64,000 bases of DNA from Psychrobacter sp. UBA3962 (GCF_002385225.1 NZ_DGDC01000020.1:96179-160178); one strand, 5' to 3'. Numbered from the stretch's first letter, positions 8,303-17,802 are shown. Program-made: numbers and translations. Notes: a model not told the origin generated them from the letters alone.

Positions 8303-8641
8303 ATGCAAAAATTACATAGCGATCAGCGTATGAGTCAGATTGTCATTCACAATGAGACCATCTATCTAAGTGGTCAAGTAGGCAATGCGGATGAGGATAT
8401 TTCGGCACAAACCTTAACTACTCTAGAAAAAGTTAAAGCTTTACTAGAAGAAGTAGGGAGTGACAAGTCAAAAATATTGTCCGCCACAGTTTGGCTTAAA
8501 GATATGTCTGACTTCGACGCCATGAATGCGGTATGGGAGAAGTGGTTTAGCGACGTTGTTCCTCCCGCTCGTGCTTGTGGAGAGTCTGCCTTAGCCAGTC
8601 CTGACTTACTGGTTGAAATAACAATTATTGCAGCAGTTTAA
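8303..8641 (+). CDS. RidA family imine/enamine deaminase
   Basis: Small Rid-family (YjgF/YER057c/UK114) protein, 112 aa, slightly shorter than the roughly 128 aa of canonical RidA. The substrate-carboxylate-binding arginine is kept (Arg90 in PPARACGES), and the usual YLSGQVG segment is at 21-27. The family hydrolyses 2-aminoacrylate and other reactive imines to keto acids and ammonia. It is downstream of, and probably co-transcribed with, a flavoenzyme that would produce imines, so a dedicated partner role is likely (inference). It may belong to one of the Rid subgroups other than RidA proper. A strong terminator follows. Confidence 0.9.
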   Translation: MQKLHSDQRMSQIVIHNETIYLSGQVGNADEDISAQTLTTLEKVKALLEEVGSDKSKILSATVWLKDMSDFDAMNAVWEKWFSDVVPPARACGESALASPDLLVEITIIAAV

Positions 8642-8700
8642 AACTGAGTTTTGGCTCTTATTTGAAGTTACCGCTCACAGTTTAACTAAAAAGAAAATAG

Positions 8701-8732
8701 AAAAGACAGCATTAATATGCTGTCTTTTTTTA
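8701..8732 (+). terminator. Terminator of flavoenzyme-ridA operon
   Basis: A perfect 12-bp stem AAAAGACAGCAT / ATGCTGTCTTTT with loop TAAT runs into further T residues, 60 bp after the ridA stop. Confidence 0.9.
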
Positions 8733-8801
8733 TTAAAAAAGATAGAGAGTAGGCAAGTGACTTAATGGGTTAATCACCCAAGATAAATTCATGAGACTCA
8801 C

Positions 8802-9458
8802 CTATTTAGTAGCGGGCTGGGTCGATTTTACATCCTCAGCTTTAGGCTGCGGGATAATCTCGATAGGCAGGGTTAAGCCACGCGCAAACTCATGAGCAAT
8901 GACATAGTCATGCTGGCTGGGTTTGACGTTTGGGGTGGTGTAAACGATTAGCTTTGCCTCACTTTCAGAGAATTTATGGGACAAATAACTGTCACCCAAT
9001 TGATCCAGTAGTTTCTCTAGGGGCTCATTACTGGCCATACCCACTGTTAAGGTATGCTGGGCTTGCTCTGGAGTAATGTCTGAGAATTTGGCTTGTGACT
9101 TTACTGACTCACCGTCTAGCTCAAAAGGATAGTTGAACTCTTCGGGAGCAATGGGTTTTTGACCTGAATCGATACGGCTCCAGTCAATGGACAAGGGCTG
9201 GTCGCGAGTAGAGACCATCTCGCCAGTATCTACATTTTCAGTATCAGTAGACACACTGGTCTCTACATCAGATACGGTACTCTGCTCTGAGGTTTCAACG
9301 ACCTCTGACTGAGTATTGGCGTCACTATCCGCCTGCTCATTACAGCCAGTGAGTAATATTGTAGAAGCGACTGCCATAGGTAAGGCGAAGGCCGGTAATA
9401 GATTTTTTAAGGGTTGTTGATAGGACATTTTTTGGGTTTGCACTTTTTGGGTTTGCAT
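8802..9458 (-). CDS. Uncharacterised lipoprotein
   Basis: Predicted lipoprotein of about 218 aa. The signal peptide ends in the lipobox LLTG-C (Cys39 from this start), followed by an acidic Ser/Thr/Glu-rich linker to about residue 95. The C-terminal part has no family I recognise; its readable segments are SQAKFSDITPEQ and IAHEFARGLTLPIEI. The start is uncertain: the ATG at 9458 has a GAGA element, a TTG lies 12 bp further upstream, and a further ATG at 9428 would give a more usual signal-peptide length. The first codons encode a short duplication (QTQKVQTQK). It lies 86 bp downstream of the VWA lipoprotein gene on the same strand, so co-transcription and a shared envelope function are likely but unproven. 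Confidence 0.7.
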   Translation of the reverse strand: MQTQKVQTQKMSYQQPLKNLLPAFALPMAVASTILLTGCNEQADSDANTQSEVVETSEQSTVSDVETSVSTDTENVDTGEMVSTRDQPLSIDWSRIDSGQKPIAPEEFNYPFELDGESVKSQAKFSDITPEQAQHTLTVGMASNEPLEKLLDQLGDSYLSHKFSESEAKLIVYTTPNVKPSQHDYVIAHEFARGLTLPIEIIPQPKAEDVKSTQPATK

Positions 9459-9544
9459 AGCAGGTCTCAAAAGTAGAGCTGACGCTGTGAATCAGGTCAG
9501 CTCATCATTTTTATAAAAAGGTATAAAAGATTATAAAAGTTTAG

Positions 9545-11212
9545 CTATTGTAAGTCATTGGCCAATTCGACCAGTTTTATAAACTCAGCTCGGCTATTGG
9601 TTTTATCTAAGGCGCTGTTTAGTCCAGGTTTGGCCAATTGTGCCACTTGGTCATAGGTTAGATCATTGACATACTTACTATTAGTCAGCAGTTGCCCATA
9701 GCCTGCGACAGCCATTGCAAACTTAGTGTCTGCTGAAGCGTTACTGACTTTATTAGCAATAGGAAAAGTCAGTAACTTTGAAGTCTCTGACTGAGGTGCT
9801 TTATAGCGAATTTTTAAAAAGCCAAGCTCGCTGTTATTTTTATTAGTCAACGCTGTTTTTTGATAGCGACTGGCATCGAGCAGTCCTTTTTGGCCTACTG
9901 GGGTCACTTCAAATAGTGCCACGACAGACTTACCAGCACCAAGCTCTCCAGCATCCACCTTATCGTTATTAAAGTCTTCTTTGGCCAGTAGTCTATTTTC
10001 ATAACCAATCAAGCGCCATTCAGAGACCGCAGCTGGGTTAAATTCAAGTTGAATTTTAACGTCTTTGGCCACGGTATTAAAGGTAGAAGACATCTCATCA
10101 ATCAATACTTTTTTAGCTTCTGATAGCGAGTCAATATAACTGTAGTTGCCATTGCCGTTATCTGCAACTTGCTCCATCATGTGATCATTGTAATTGCCTT
10201 GACCAAAACCTAAAGTAGATAAAGAGATGCCTTTATCGCGATTGCTGCGGATAATATCTAGCATATCTTTGACATTAGATACCCCCACATTAAAGTCACC
10301 ATCAGTAAGCATTAAGATACGGTTAATGCCGTTTTTCTTGAAGTTTTCTTGCGCTTGTTGATAAGCCAGTTTAATAGCCGCTTCGCCATTGGTTGAGCCA
10401 CTAGCGGATAAGTTATCAATGGCATTGAGAATTTTTTGAGTTTGATTGCCTGGGGTTGCTGGCAGCACAACCCCAGTGTTCCCCGCATAAGTTACTAGAG
10501 TAATGGTATCTTGCGCGCGCAGCTCTTTAGCCAGTATTTTAAGGCTAGATTTCGCCAGCTGCAGCTTATCACTGCTATTCATTGAGCCTGAAACATCCAC
10601 TAAAAACACTAAGTTGGCAGCAGGCTGATTTTGGTTATTGGTCACAACATCATCTGCTTTGATGCCGACTTTGACAATACGATTGCTCGGATGCCAGGGT
10701 GAGTTAACCACCTCAGTGCTGACTAAAAATGGGGAGCCACTTTGTTTGGCAGCGTTTTTAAAGTCATAATTAAAATAATTGATTAACTCTTCTACCCTGA
10801 CGGCGTCGGTCGGGGGTAGACTGCCATTATTTAAAAAGCGGCGGACGTTGGCATAGCTGCCAGTATCGGTATCAATACTTAAGGTGGCAAAAGCTTGCTC
10901 ATGAGTGGCATGGACAGCATTGCGTTCTATCTCAGCATAGTTTTCAGAGCTAGAAACAGGGGGTCTAATTGAGGGCATTGGAGACGGAGCTTGAATACTG
11001 GCTGGCGCTGCCATTTTGCTATAAGCGCTATTGGATTCAACCAAGATTACCGGTGTGACCTCAAGCATCTGAGAGTTTTGAATAACGTCGCTACTGGGCT
11101 CATTGGCGTTGGAAATATCTTGCTGTGTGCTACATCCGTTGAGTGCGGACAAAGTTAAGGCAGTCAATGAGGTGAGCAGTAAAGGGCGTTTAAATAATGA
11201 AAGTGATGTCAT
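9545..11212 (-). CDS. VWA-domain lipoprotein, YfbK family
   Basis: von Willebrand factor A domain protein of the YfbK type, 555 aa. A signal peptide with lipobox LNG-C (Cys27) predicts attachment to the membrane. An N-terminal YfbK-type region (EQAFATLSIDTDTGSYANVRR) precedes the VWA domain, which has a complete metal-ion-dependent adhesion motif DVSGS (Asp206, Ser208, Ser210) and LMLTDGDFNVG. The C-terminal section matches the DUF3520 region that follows VWA in this family. The biochemical role of the family is unknown; VWA domains bind protein partners through a metal ion. ATG at 11212 is chosen because AAGGA precedes it; a TTG start two codons earlier is less likely. The downstream lipoprotein may be a partner (inference). 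Confidence 0.92.
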   Translation of the reverse strand: MTSLSLFKRPLLLTSLTALTLSALNGCSTQQDISNANEPSSDVIQNSQMLEVTPVILVESNSAYSKMAAPASIQAPSPMPSIRPPVSSSENYAEIERNAVHATHEQAFATLSIDTDTGSYANVRRFLNNGSLPPTDAVRVEELINYFNYDFKNAAKQSGSPFLVSTEVVNSPWHPSNRIVKVGIKADDVVTNNQNQPAANLVFLVDVSGSMNSSDKLQLAKSSLKILAKELRAQDTITLVTYAGNTGVVLPATPGNQTQKILNAIDNLSASGSTNGEAAIKLAYQQAQENFKKNGINRILMLTDGDFNVGVSNVKDMLDIIRSNRDKGISLSTLGFGQGNYNDHMMEQVADNGNGNYSYIDSLSEAKKVLIDEMSSTFNTVAKDVKIQLEFNPAAVSEWRLIGYENRLLAKEDFNNDKVDAGELGAGKSVVALFEVTPVGQKGLLDASRYQKTALTNKNNSELGFLKIRYKAPQSETSKLLTFPIANKVSNASADTKFAMAVAGYGQLLTNSKYVNDLTYDQVAQLAKPGLNSALDKTNSRAEFIKLVELANDLQ

Positions 11213-11576
11213 AGTCAATCCTTGTCTATTTTAAGGCAGTAGGGGTCTTCTTTATCAATCTAGAGATTATATTAAGTTTAAGAGGGGGCTCTATAAGGCT
11301 TAAAGCTAACAGCTTTAAACTCCCCTCACCCCTAGTAAAAGTAGAGGCAGTTGCAATAAACCCATAAAAAACTCGCTCTGCTTACAATCGTAATATGATT
11401 TTAGTTAAATTACGAGATAAACTAACGGCATTAATTAAATAAATACTAAATTTTATATCGCAATTGGTTTACTGTGACGGCTGCTTTAACTGTAGTTTTA
11501 ACTATGGTTTTATTAGCGGCTATTATTCACATTTTGTGAGACAGTAAGCTAAGTGGCGAATAGCTAAGGAGATTTT
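11213..11576. other. 364-bp gap between divergent VWA and DUF808 genes
   Basis: No gene is visible. The notable element is at 11282-11327: an inner hairpin TTAAAGCT-AAC-AGCTTTAA nested inside GAGGGG/CCCCTC arms, about 70-115 bp upstream of the VWA gene, in its 5' region if transcription starts far upstream. The right end supplies AAGGAG, the ribosome site of the DUF808 gene. Promoters for both genes must lie here, but I could not pick convincing -35/-10 pairs. Confidence 0.5.
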
Positions 11577-12500
11577 ATGGCAGGTGGTAGTCTATTACTG
11601 TTACTCGATGATATTAGTCTGATTATGGACGATGTAGCAACTATGACCAAAGTCGCCGCCAAAAAGACGGTTGGGGTATTGGGTGATGATCTGGCGCTAA
11701 ATGCTGAGCAGGTAAGTGGGGTTAAGCCCAGTCGTGAGCTGCCTGTAGTCTGGGCAGTGGCAAAAGGCTCTTTTGTAAATAAACTAATCCTTGTACCCGC
11801 CGCACTGTTAATTAGTTTTTTTGCGCCTTGGCTTATTACGCCGTTACTTATGGTCGGAGGCTTGTTTTTATCTTATGAAGGCGCTGAAAAAGTGGTTCAT
11901 AAGTTTTGGCCGAGACTTTTACCCGATGATGAAGAGCATCAAGCACGAGTAGCGGCAAATGCTGATGAAAGTGTGGACCTAGTAGCCATGGAGAAACAAA
12001 AGGTAAAAGGAGCCATCCGTACCGATTTTATCTTATCCGCTGAAATTGTGGTGATTAGTTTAGGGACTATGACTGCCGCAAGTTTGGTAGATAAGAGTTT
12101 AGCACTTTCAGTTATCGCAATTGCAGTTACTATTGGTATTTACGGCCTAGTTGGTTTTATTGTTAAAATTGATGACATAGGCCTGCATATGATGCAAAAG
12201 CCAGGGGCCAGTAATACTACTCAAAAAATAGGCCGGTTTTTATTATCTGCAGCGCCTAAGTTGATGAAAGTATTAACTATCGTAGGTACGCTAGCGATGT
12301 TCTTAGTGGGTGGCGGTATTATCGTTCATGGTGTGAATAGCTTAGAACATGCAGTAGAAGACCTTGCCGACTTAACGGGAGTATTTGAAGGCTTGTCTGC
12401 TAACCTTTTAAATGGGGTTATCGGTTTTGCTATTGGTTTGGTGGTATTACTTATTGTGACTCTAATCAAAAAAGCACGTTCTGGTTCGACTGCCCATTAA
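11577..12500 (+). CDS. yedI: DUF808 (YedI family) inner-membrane protein
   Basis: Integral membrane protein of 307 aa in the DUF808/YedI family; its function is unknown. The characteristic start MAGGSLLLLLDDI, the segment VGVLGDDLALNA and the hydrophilic TDFILSAEI stretch are all present. Hydrophobic segments lie at about 70-100, 150-195, 215-245 and 280-300. The length is normal for the family. A clear AAGGAG site defines the start. It is a single gene, divergent from the VWA operon and convergent with rne, sharing a bidirectional terminator with it. Confidence 0.93.
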   Translation: MAGGSLLLLLDDISLIMDDVATMTKVAAKKTVGVLGDDLALNAEQVSGVKPSRELPVVWAVAKGSFVNKLILVPAALLISFFAPWLITPLLMVGGLFLSYEGAEKVVHKFWPRLLPDDEEHQARVAANADESVDLVAMEKQKVKGAIRTDFILSAEIVVISLGTMTAASLVDKSLALSVIAIAVTIGIYGLVGFIVKIDDIGLHMMQKPGASNTTQKIGRFLLSAAPKLMKVLTIVGTLAMFLVGGGIIVHGVNSLEHAVEDLADLTGVFEGLSANLLNGVIGFAIGLVVLLIVTLIKKARSGSTAH

Positions 12501-12554
12501 GCTGACTTTATGACCATTGATTAAATACAAACTTTATTCATAAAACCAAGACGT

Positions 12555-12588
12555 AAAAAAGGCCACTTATGACAAGTGGCCTTTTTTT
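12555..12588. terminator. Bidirectional terminator between DUF808 gene and rne
   Basis: AAAAAAGGCCACTT pairs with AAGTGGCCTTTTTT around a 5-nt loop. The T run on one strand and A run on the other let it end both converging transcripts. Confidence 0.92.
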
Positions 12589-12616
12589 ATATCTTAAAGT
12601 TTACTTATTGGACGCG

Positions 12617-15600
12617 CTATTGGCTGTCATTGTTATTGCTAGACTTATTGTCTGATTGAGTCTGCTTTTTGGGCTCTTCTTTGGTCTTACGACTACGAGC
12701 TTTAGGCACCTTAGGAGAGGTCAGATTTAATAGACCAGTCTGGGGTAGCAGCTGCTCAGAGATGTTTTCAATCATGCTCTTATAAGTCTCGATACTGGTC
12801 TTATTCGAAGCACCCGTTGCGTTCTCTTGAGTTTCAGACTTAGTTTCCTGCAACACCTCAGAGCTCTCTTCACTCACCTCATTGGCTTGGGGTTCATTGA
12901 CCAAAGCTGCAGCAGGTTGCTCTAAGCCCTGAGCGACTTGCTGCTCAGGGGTGCCAGAAGTTAATCTTCGAGCCGCCGATAACAGCTGATCTGAAGGTTG
13001 ACTCATGGCTTTTAAAAAAGCCGCCTCTGTGTGACCAGACTGAATAATATCTAAGCCTTCTTGTCCTAGCACTTGGTTAATAAAGCCACCCACATTTAGG
13101 GTCAGTAGGCTTGCCATTGATGCCTTAGAGGTCGAGCTGTCAGTCTGCTTTACTGCTTCTGCTGCAGTTTTCGCTTCTGTAGTCGACTCGTGGTCTGCTT
13201 CGGTAGTAGCAGGCTTAGCCTCAGCTATTGAAGCTTCTTCTGCCTCTACATCAGGAGCGGTATCAGCCTTCGGTGCAGTATAGTCAGGGTGTTGACCGCG
13301 GGGGTCATTCGACGCTCTGGCCCCAATAGGGCTTGGCTCAACCTCTGTCTTGCCTTGCTCAACATTATGAGCAGCCACAGCAGAGGTCATCTGAGCAAAG
13401 CGCTCTAAATAGCTAGGAGACAATGACTGATAGCCATAGTTTACAAAGCTAAAGGCTTGTGCCGCATTAGCATTGTTTTTCTTAGCTGACTTACGCTTAG
13501 CAGCAGGCTTGGAGTGACTCCCTGAGGTTTCTTTGTGTGCATTTAAAGCAGCTAAGAAACAGGTAATAACCCCATCTTTGGCCAAACGCATGCTGGGCTG
13601 AGCCAGATGAGTATGAATAAACTGACCAACGGTACCAGTAATGACTGCTGCTGGTGTCGCTTGAGGCTGCTCAGTGTCAGCCACTTCTTCACTTTGCTTC
13701 ATTAAAGAAGCTTTGATTAAGCGAGGGTCATTGCTGGCTTGACCAAACTTCTGCGCGGCCACATAACGATCCGCAAACAACTCACTTGTGTCGAAGCTTA
13801 AGCTACCATTGTCGCTTTCAGGCTCATTTTCTTGAGCGGGTTTCGTTGCGACTGGTTTGGTTTTTGGCTTAGCCGTTTCAACTTTCTCTTTTGCCGGTTC
13901 TTCGGCCAATTTTTCAGCTTTAGCAGCCGCGGTATCATCGGCCTGTTTCGCTTCAGCTGCTTTTTCAGTGCCTTCTGACTTAGCAGGCTTTTGCTCTTCA
14001 GCTTGGGTCGGCTGCGCTTCAGTCTGCTCAGATTTTTGGTGCTCTGATTCAGCTTTAAGCGCTTTCTCTACATTTTTTTCTGCAGTAGTCGTTTTTGGTT
14101 GTGCTTTAGCAGCAGGTTTGTCGTCCGATTTAGCAGAAGCTGTGGCATCTGGTTTATCAGACTTTTCAAACTTGGCTTCATTAGTTTGCTCGGCTTTTGT
14201 ATCATCCAATGAGATATGAACCACTTCTGGCTTCTTCAGCGTTACTTCCGCTTCGGTCACTCTTAAGTTCACTTCATTAGGATCTACTTGACGCTCACTT
14301 TGAGTACGGGCACCGTTCTTATCAGCGCCTTTGTTTTTATCTTCATGCTTAGCGCGCTGATCTTGGCTGCTGCTAGAAGATTTGCTGTGTGGCTGTTTGG
14401 TCTCACCACGCTCAATTGGACCTCGTGACTCACGTCTGCTATTAGGCTCACGTTTTGGCAACTCTTTAGCACTTGTGTCATTGGACTGACTTGGGGCAGA
14501 TGTCTGGGCACCCGATTTTTCTGTCTGCTGAGTCGACTTTTGCTCCTCTTTTTCAGGATGGCGACGACGGCTCTCTGACTTAGCGCGCTTGTCATATTTG
14601 TTACGATTTCTATTGTTGCGTGAACGACGACGATCTTTGTCATTATCACTTTCGCTGTCGTTGTCTTCTTGACTTTCTGTCCCAGTCTGCGGCGCAGGTT
14701 CTGTTACCACAGCGGCAGATTGTGGAGCCGCCGTAACAGGGGCTGTGCTTACTTGACCAAAAGCGCCACGGCTTTGAGCACCGGTATTGACGATAGCTTC
14801 AATGGCTTGAGCGGCATCAGCACTGCTCACAGTGGCTGACATTTGCGCTTGTGGTGTTGGTGCAAACAGGTTAGATAACCAAGCCACAGCAGCAGGTTTG
14901 GCCTGTTCTACTTGGGCTTGTTGTTGGCTGGCTGGCGCTTGTGCGGGACTAGCTACTGGCTCAGTTGCAGTAGGCTTGCCGGCTACTTTTTTCGTCTGAT
15001 CCGCACTAGGTTGGCGGGGCTGGCGAGTAGGCTGCTGCTCTGGACGTTCTGCTTCAGCCGTCTGCCAATCTACTTCATAACCAAGACCACTGGTCTCTTG
15101 CTGCTGAGTATCGGTCACACGCTCATAGCTTGCTGGAGCAAAGCCGTGATGGTTAAAGTGTAGATTAAAGTTAGGTGACTCAAGGTGGGCATGAGGCAAA
15201 ATAGTGATACGGGTACCACTGTCTTGCTCTAAGTATACTAAGCTTTCGCGTTTTTCGTTTAATAAAAATGCAGCAATATCGGTAGGTACTTCGGCTTGTA
15301 CCTCACCATGACGCTCTTTTAGTGCAGTCTGTTCGATTTGACGCATAATTGACAGAGACAAAGAGCGCAGGTCACGAATCATGCCATTGCCATGACAACG
15401 TGGGCAGATATAACCGGTCGATTCTTCTAGAGAAGGACGCAGACGTTGACGGCTCATTTCCATTAAGCCAAAGCGTGAAATTTCGCCAAATTGGACACGG
15501 GCACGGTCGTATTTAGTGGCTTCAACCAAGCGTTTTTCCACATCCTTTTGATGTTTGCTATCGTTCATATCAATAAAGTCGATAACAATCAGGCCGCCCA

Positions 15601-16603
15601 TATCACGTAGGCGTAATTGACGCGCAATCTCATCGGCTGCTTCTAAGTTAGTGTGATAAGCAGTTTCTGCAACGTCGGCACCTTTGGTAGATTTGGCCGA
15701 GTTAATATCGATAGAGACCAAAGCTTCTGTTTGGTCAATAACAATTGATCCGCCAGAAGGTAGGCGCACTTCACGCTGATAAGCAGTCTCAATTTGGCGC
15801 TCAACATTGAAGCTTGAAAACATAGGTTCAAAGTCGGTGTATTTGCGTAGCTTATCAATTTGAGTTGGCATCACTGCTTTTATAAAGGTCTCAGCCTCAA
15901 TGAAAGCTTCTTCATTATCAATCCAAATCTCAGCGATATCATCGCGTAGGTAGTCGCGCACAGCACGAGTTACCACACCAGCTTCTTGATGCACTAGGCG
16001 AGGGGAGGCGTATTTTTTGTTTTGATCTTGGATGGCATTCCAGATGTTAAGCAGATGGTTTAAATCGTGCTGTAAATCTTCCTGAGTCTTGCCGATACCG
16101 GCAGTACGTACGATAACGCTCATGCCTTTTGGTAGGTCTAAATTACCCAGCATACGCTTCATGTCTTCGCGTAACTTGCCTGAGATTTGACGTGAGATAC
16201 CGCCGCCTTTAGGGTTGTTTGGCATCAATACTAAGTAGCGACCGGCCAAAGATACATAAGTCGATAGGGCGGCGCCTTTATTACCGCGCTCTTCTTTTTC
16301 GACTTGAACGATAAGCTCATCGCCTTCTTTGATTAGCTTACGGATATTCTCTTCGCGAGGGTTACCTGATAGGTATTCGCTAGCGATTTCACGTACAGGT
16401 AAGAAGCCTTGGCGTTTTGAGCCATACTCAACAAAGACTGCTTCTAAAGAAGGTTCTACGCGGGTAACGTGACCTTTATAGATGTTGGCTTTCTTCTGTT
16501 CGCGGGTGCGGTTTTCAAGATCGAAGTCATAAAGATGGTTGCCTTTACATAGAGCAACACGAACTTCTTCGTTGTGGGTGGCGTTAATAAGTATGCGTTT
16601 CAT
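12617..16603 (-). CDS. rne: Ribonuclease E
   Basis: Essential endoribonuclease that starts mRNA decay and matures rRNA and tRNA, and scaffolds the degradosome. The 1328-aa protein is longer than the E. coli enzyme (1061 aa). The catalytic half contains an S1 RNA-binding domain (about 35-120), the 5'-sensor/RNase H-like part, the metal-binding aspartate in VSIDINS (Asp299) with its partner in VIDFIDM, and the zinc link CPRC (Cys400, Cys403). The remaining 850 or so residues are low-complexity: Arg/Asn-rich clusters near 650-680, then Lys/Glu/Ala-rich linkers. Two ASNDPR motifs (956-961 and 1097-1102) resemble the NDPR short linear motif described in other gammaproteobacterial RNase E tails. 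It is divergent from rluC, as in E. coli. Confidence 0.97.
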   Translation of the reverse strand: MKRILINATHNEEVRVALCKGNHLYDFDLENRTREQKKANIYKGHVTRVEPSLEAVFVEYGSKRQGFLPVREIASEYLSGNPREENIRKLIKEGDELIVQVEKEERGNKGAALSTYVSLAGRYLVLMPNNPKGGGISRQISGKLREDMKRMLGNLDLPKGMSVIVRTAGIGKTQEDLQHDLNHLLNIWNAIQDQNKKYASPRLVHQEAGVVTRAVRDYLRDDIAEIWIDNEEAFIEAETFIKAVMPTQIDKLRKYTDFEPMFSSFNVERQIETAYQREVRLPSGGSIVIDQTEALVSIDINSAKSTKGADVAETAYHTNLEAADEIARQLRLRDMGGLIVIDFIDMNDSKHQKDVEKRLVEATKYDRARVQFGEISRFGLMEMSRQRLRPSLEESTGYICPRCHGNGMIRDLRSLSLSIMRQIEQTALKERHGEVQAEVPTDIAAFLLNEKRESLVYLEQDSGTRITILPHAHLESPNFNLHFNHHGFAPASYERVTDTQQQETSGLGYEVDWQTAEAERPEQQPTRQPRQPSADQTKKVAGKPTATEPVASPAQAPASQQQAQVEQAKPAAVAWLSNLFAPTPQAQMSATVSSADAAQAIEAIVNTGAQSRGAFGQVSTAPVTAAPQSAAVVTEPAPQTGTESQEDNDSESDNDKDRRRSRNNRNRNKYDKRAKSESRRRHPEKEEQKSTQQTEKSGAQTSAPSQSNDTSAKELPKREPNSRRESRGPIERGETKQPHSKSSSSSQDQRAKHEDKNKGADKNGARTQSERQVDPNEVNLRVTEAEVTLKKPEVVHISLDDTKAEQTNEAKFEKSDKPDATASAKSDDKPAAKAQPKTTTAEKNVEKALKAESEHQKSEQTEAQPTQAEEQKPAKSEGTEKAAEAKQADDTAAAKAEKLAEEPAKEKVETAKPKTKPVATKPAQENEPESDNGSLSFDTSELFADRYVAAQKFGQASNDPRLIKASLMKQSEEVADTEQPQATPAAVITGTVGQFIHTHLAQPSMRLAKDGVITCFLAALNAHKETSGSHSKPAAKRKSAKKNNANAAQAFSFVNYGYQSLSPSYLERFAQMTSAVAAHNVEQGKTEVEPSPIGARASNDPRGQHPDYTAPKADTAPDVEAEEASIAEAKPATTEADHESTTEAKTAAEAVKQTDSSTSKASMASLLTLNVGGFINQVLGQEGLDIIQSGHTEAAFLKAMSQPSDQLLSAARRLTSGTPEQQVAQGLEQPAAALVNEPQANEVSEESSEVLQETKSETQENATGASNKTSIETYKSMIENISEQLLPQTGLLNLTSPKVPKARSRKTKEEPKKQTQSDNKSSNNNDSQ

Positions 16604-17802
16604 TGCTGTGTCCTAGTTAGGTCATGACACACAATGGCTGATACTTAGAAGATAAGCTTGAGCATGAAGAGAGCTAAAATATAAGCCTTCTATTTCAATA
16701 ACGCATTTTTCTGATAAGACAGTAAAACTAACGGTATTTTATGAGTAAGCAGACCAAGGATAAGAGCTTGTAAGCAAACTTTTTTAGAGGTTATTTATAT
16801 AAACATTAGGCAGGTAGCAGTCAGTTTGAGCCTCTGGCTGTCATTAAGTTGGCAGCTTGTGATGAGCTTTCAAGATATATTAAAGCTAAAGGGCTCTTGA
16901 AAGGCACAATCATTACTGGATGTCTGTATTCAGTATTTGCTGCTTTTTCAGCTTCAGTTAACTAGAAACTGTCTTACCACGTTAATGCTTAAGGTTGAAA
17001 ATAGTCATAATTAAGGCGTTCCGAGCTGAACTATTTAATGCTGATAAGGAGAGGTGTAAGGTCATCCTTATGTCATACTGGTGTGACTTACTAACTTATA
17101 TTGTCATTAGCAACGGGTCAGTGACCAGAAAGATCGTCTGTCTTAATTATATAAACTTAATCAATTAAATTTAAAAATCCTAAAGTTTTATCTCATTATC
17201 AATTTATAGCTCAATTTGACGGGGCGTACTTGGCAAATAACGGCTTTTTCATCATGACAAAAAGCAAAATCTATTAAGTGTTTCATTACAGTTATTTGAC
17301 CGTCAATTGGCAGAATTTGGTCTTAAATATTCATGCTTATTACCAGCGGGTCTAAGGGGTAGCTTAGAATTGTTCCGAGTAAGTTGTAAGTTTACACGGC
17401 CTGACTAGCGGCTACGTTAGAGCACTGGGCTTTTATTAACTAGCAGTGGCTTTTGGCCAAAGCTGTTATATTTCTAAGGTATTAGAGCATTGTGTACATG
17501 TTAAATTTACATGGGGTGTGGTGCCAAGTCGGCAAAAGGAAGTTGTAAGCTTCTAAACCACTTACCCAAAATCATTGTTTATAAAAATAACGTTGTGGGC
17601 TGACTTTATACTCTTTACAGAATACATGACAAGATGCTCATTGCTATACAGGTAAGCTGTTGCAACTACAGATCAAATAATGGTGTCATCGAGTGAAATT
17701 ATAAAAGAGCCCTAAAAATAGGCCTTTATTGATAACAATACACGAGACACAAAGTCAACGTGTTAGACTATACCAAATCTTTTGCCAAACACCTAACAAA
17801 AT
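16604..17802. other. 1.2-kb structured gap between rne and rluC (rne leader)
   Basis: No credible gene is seen on either strand. In the rne direction a 6-bp stem UGUGUC/GACACA (16631-16626 with 16612-16607) partly covers the AGGA ribosome site just before the rne ATG. Further up, CTTTCAAGA (16867-16875) pairs with TCTTGAAAG (16895-16903), in competition with AGCTTT (16865-16870)/AAAGCT (16882-16887). An 11-bp palindrome TTGACCGTCAA is at 17296-17306, and CAATTTGACGG (17212-17222) can pair imperfectly with CCGTCAATTG (17300-17309). A long rne 5' untranslated region used for autoregulation is known in E. coli. The exact promoters were not identified. rluC also draws its promoter from here. Confidence 0.55.

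Noticed and set aside
13857..14219. Open frame of 120 aa antisense to rne
   Set aside because: It mirrors the low-complexity Lys/Glu/Ala-rich rne tail, yielding Ala/Ser/Phe repeats; no ribosome site or family resemblance.
16604..17802. Small gene such as yceQ in the rne-rluC gap
   Set aside because: No open frame with a ribosome site and plausible composition was found on either strand.
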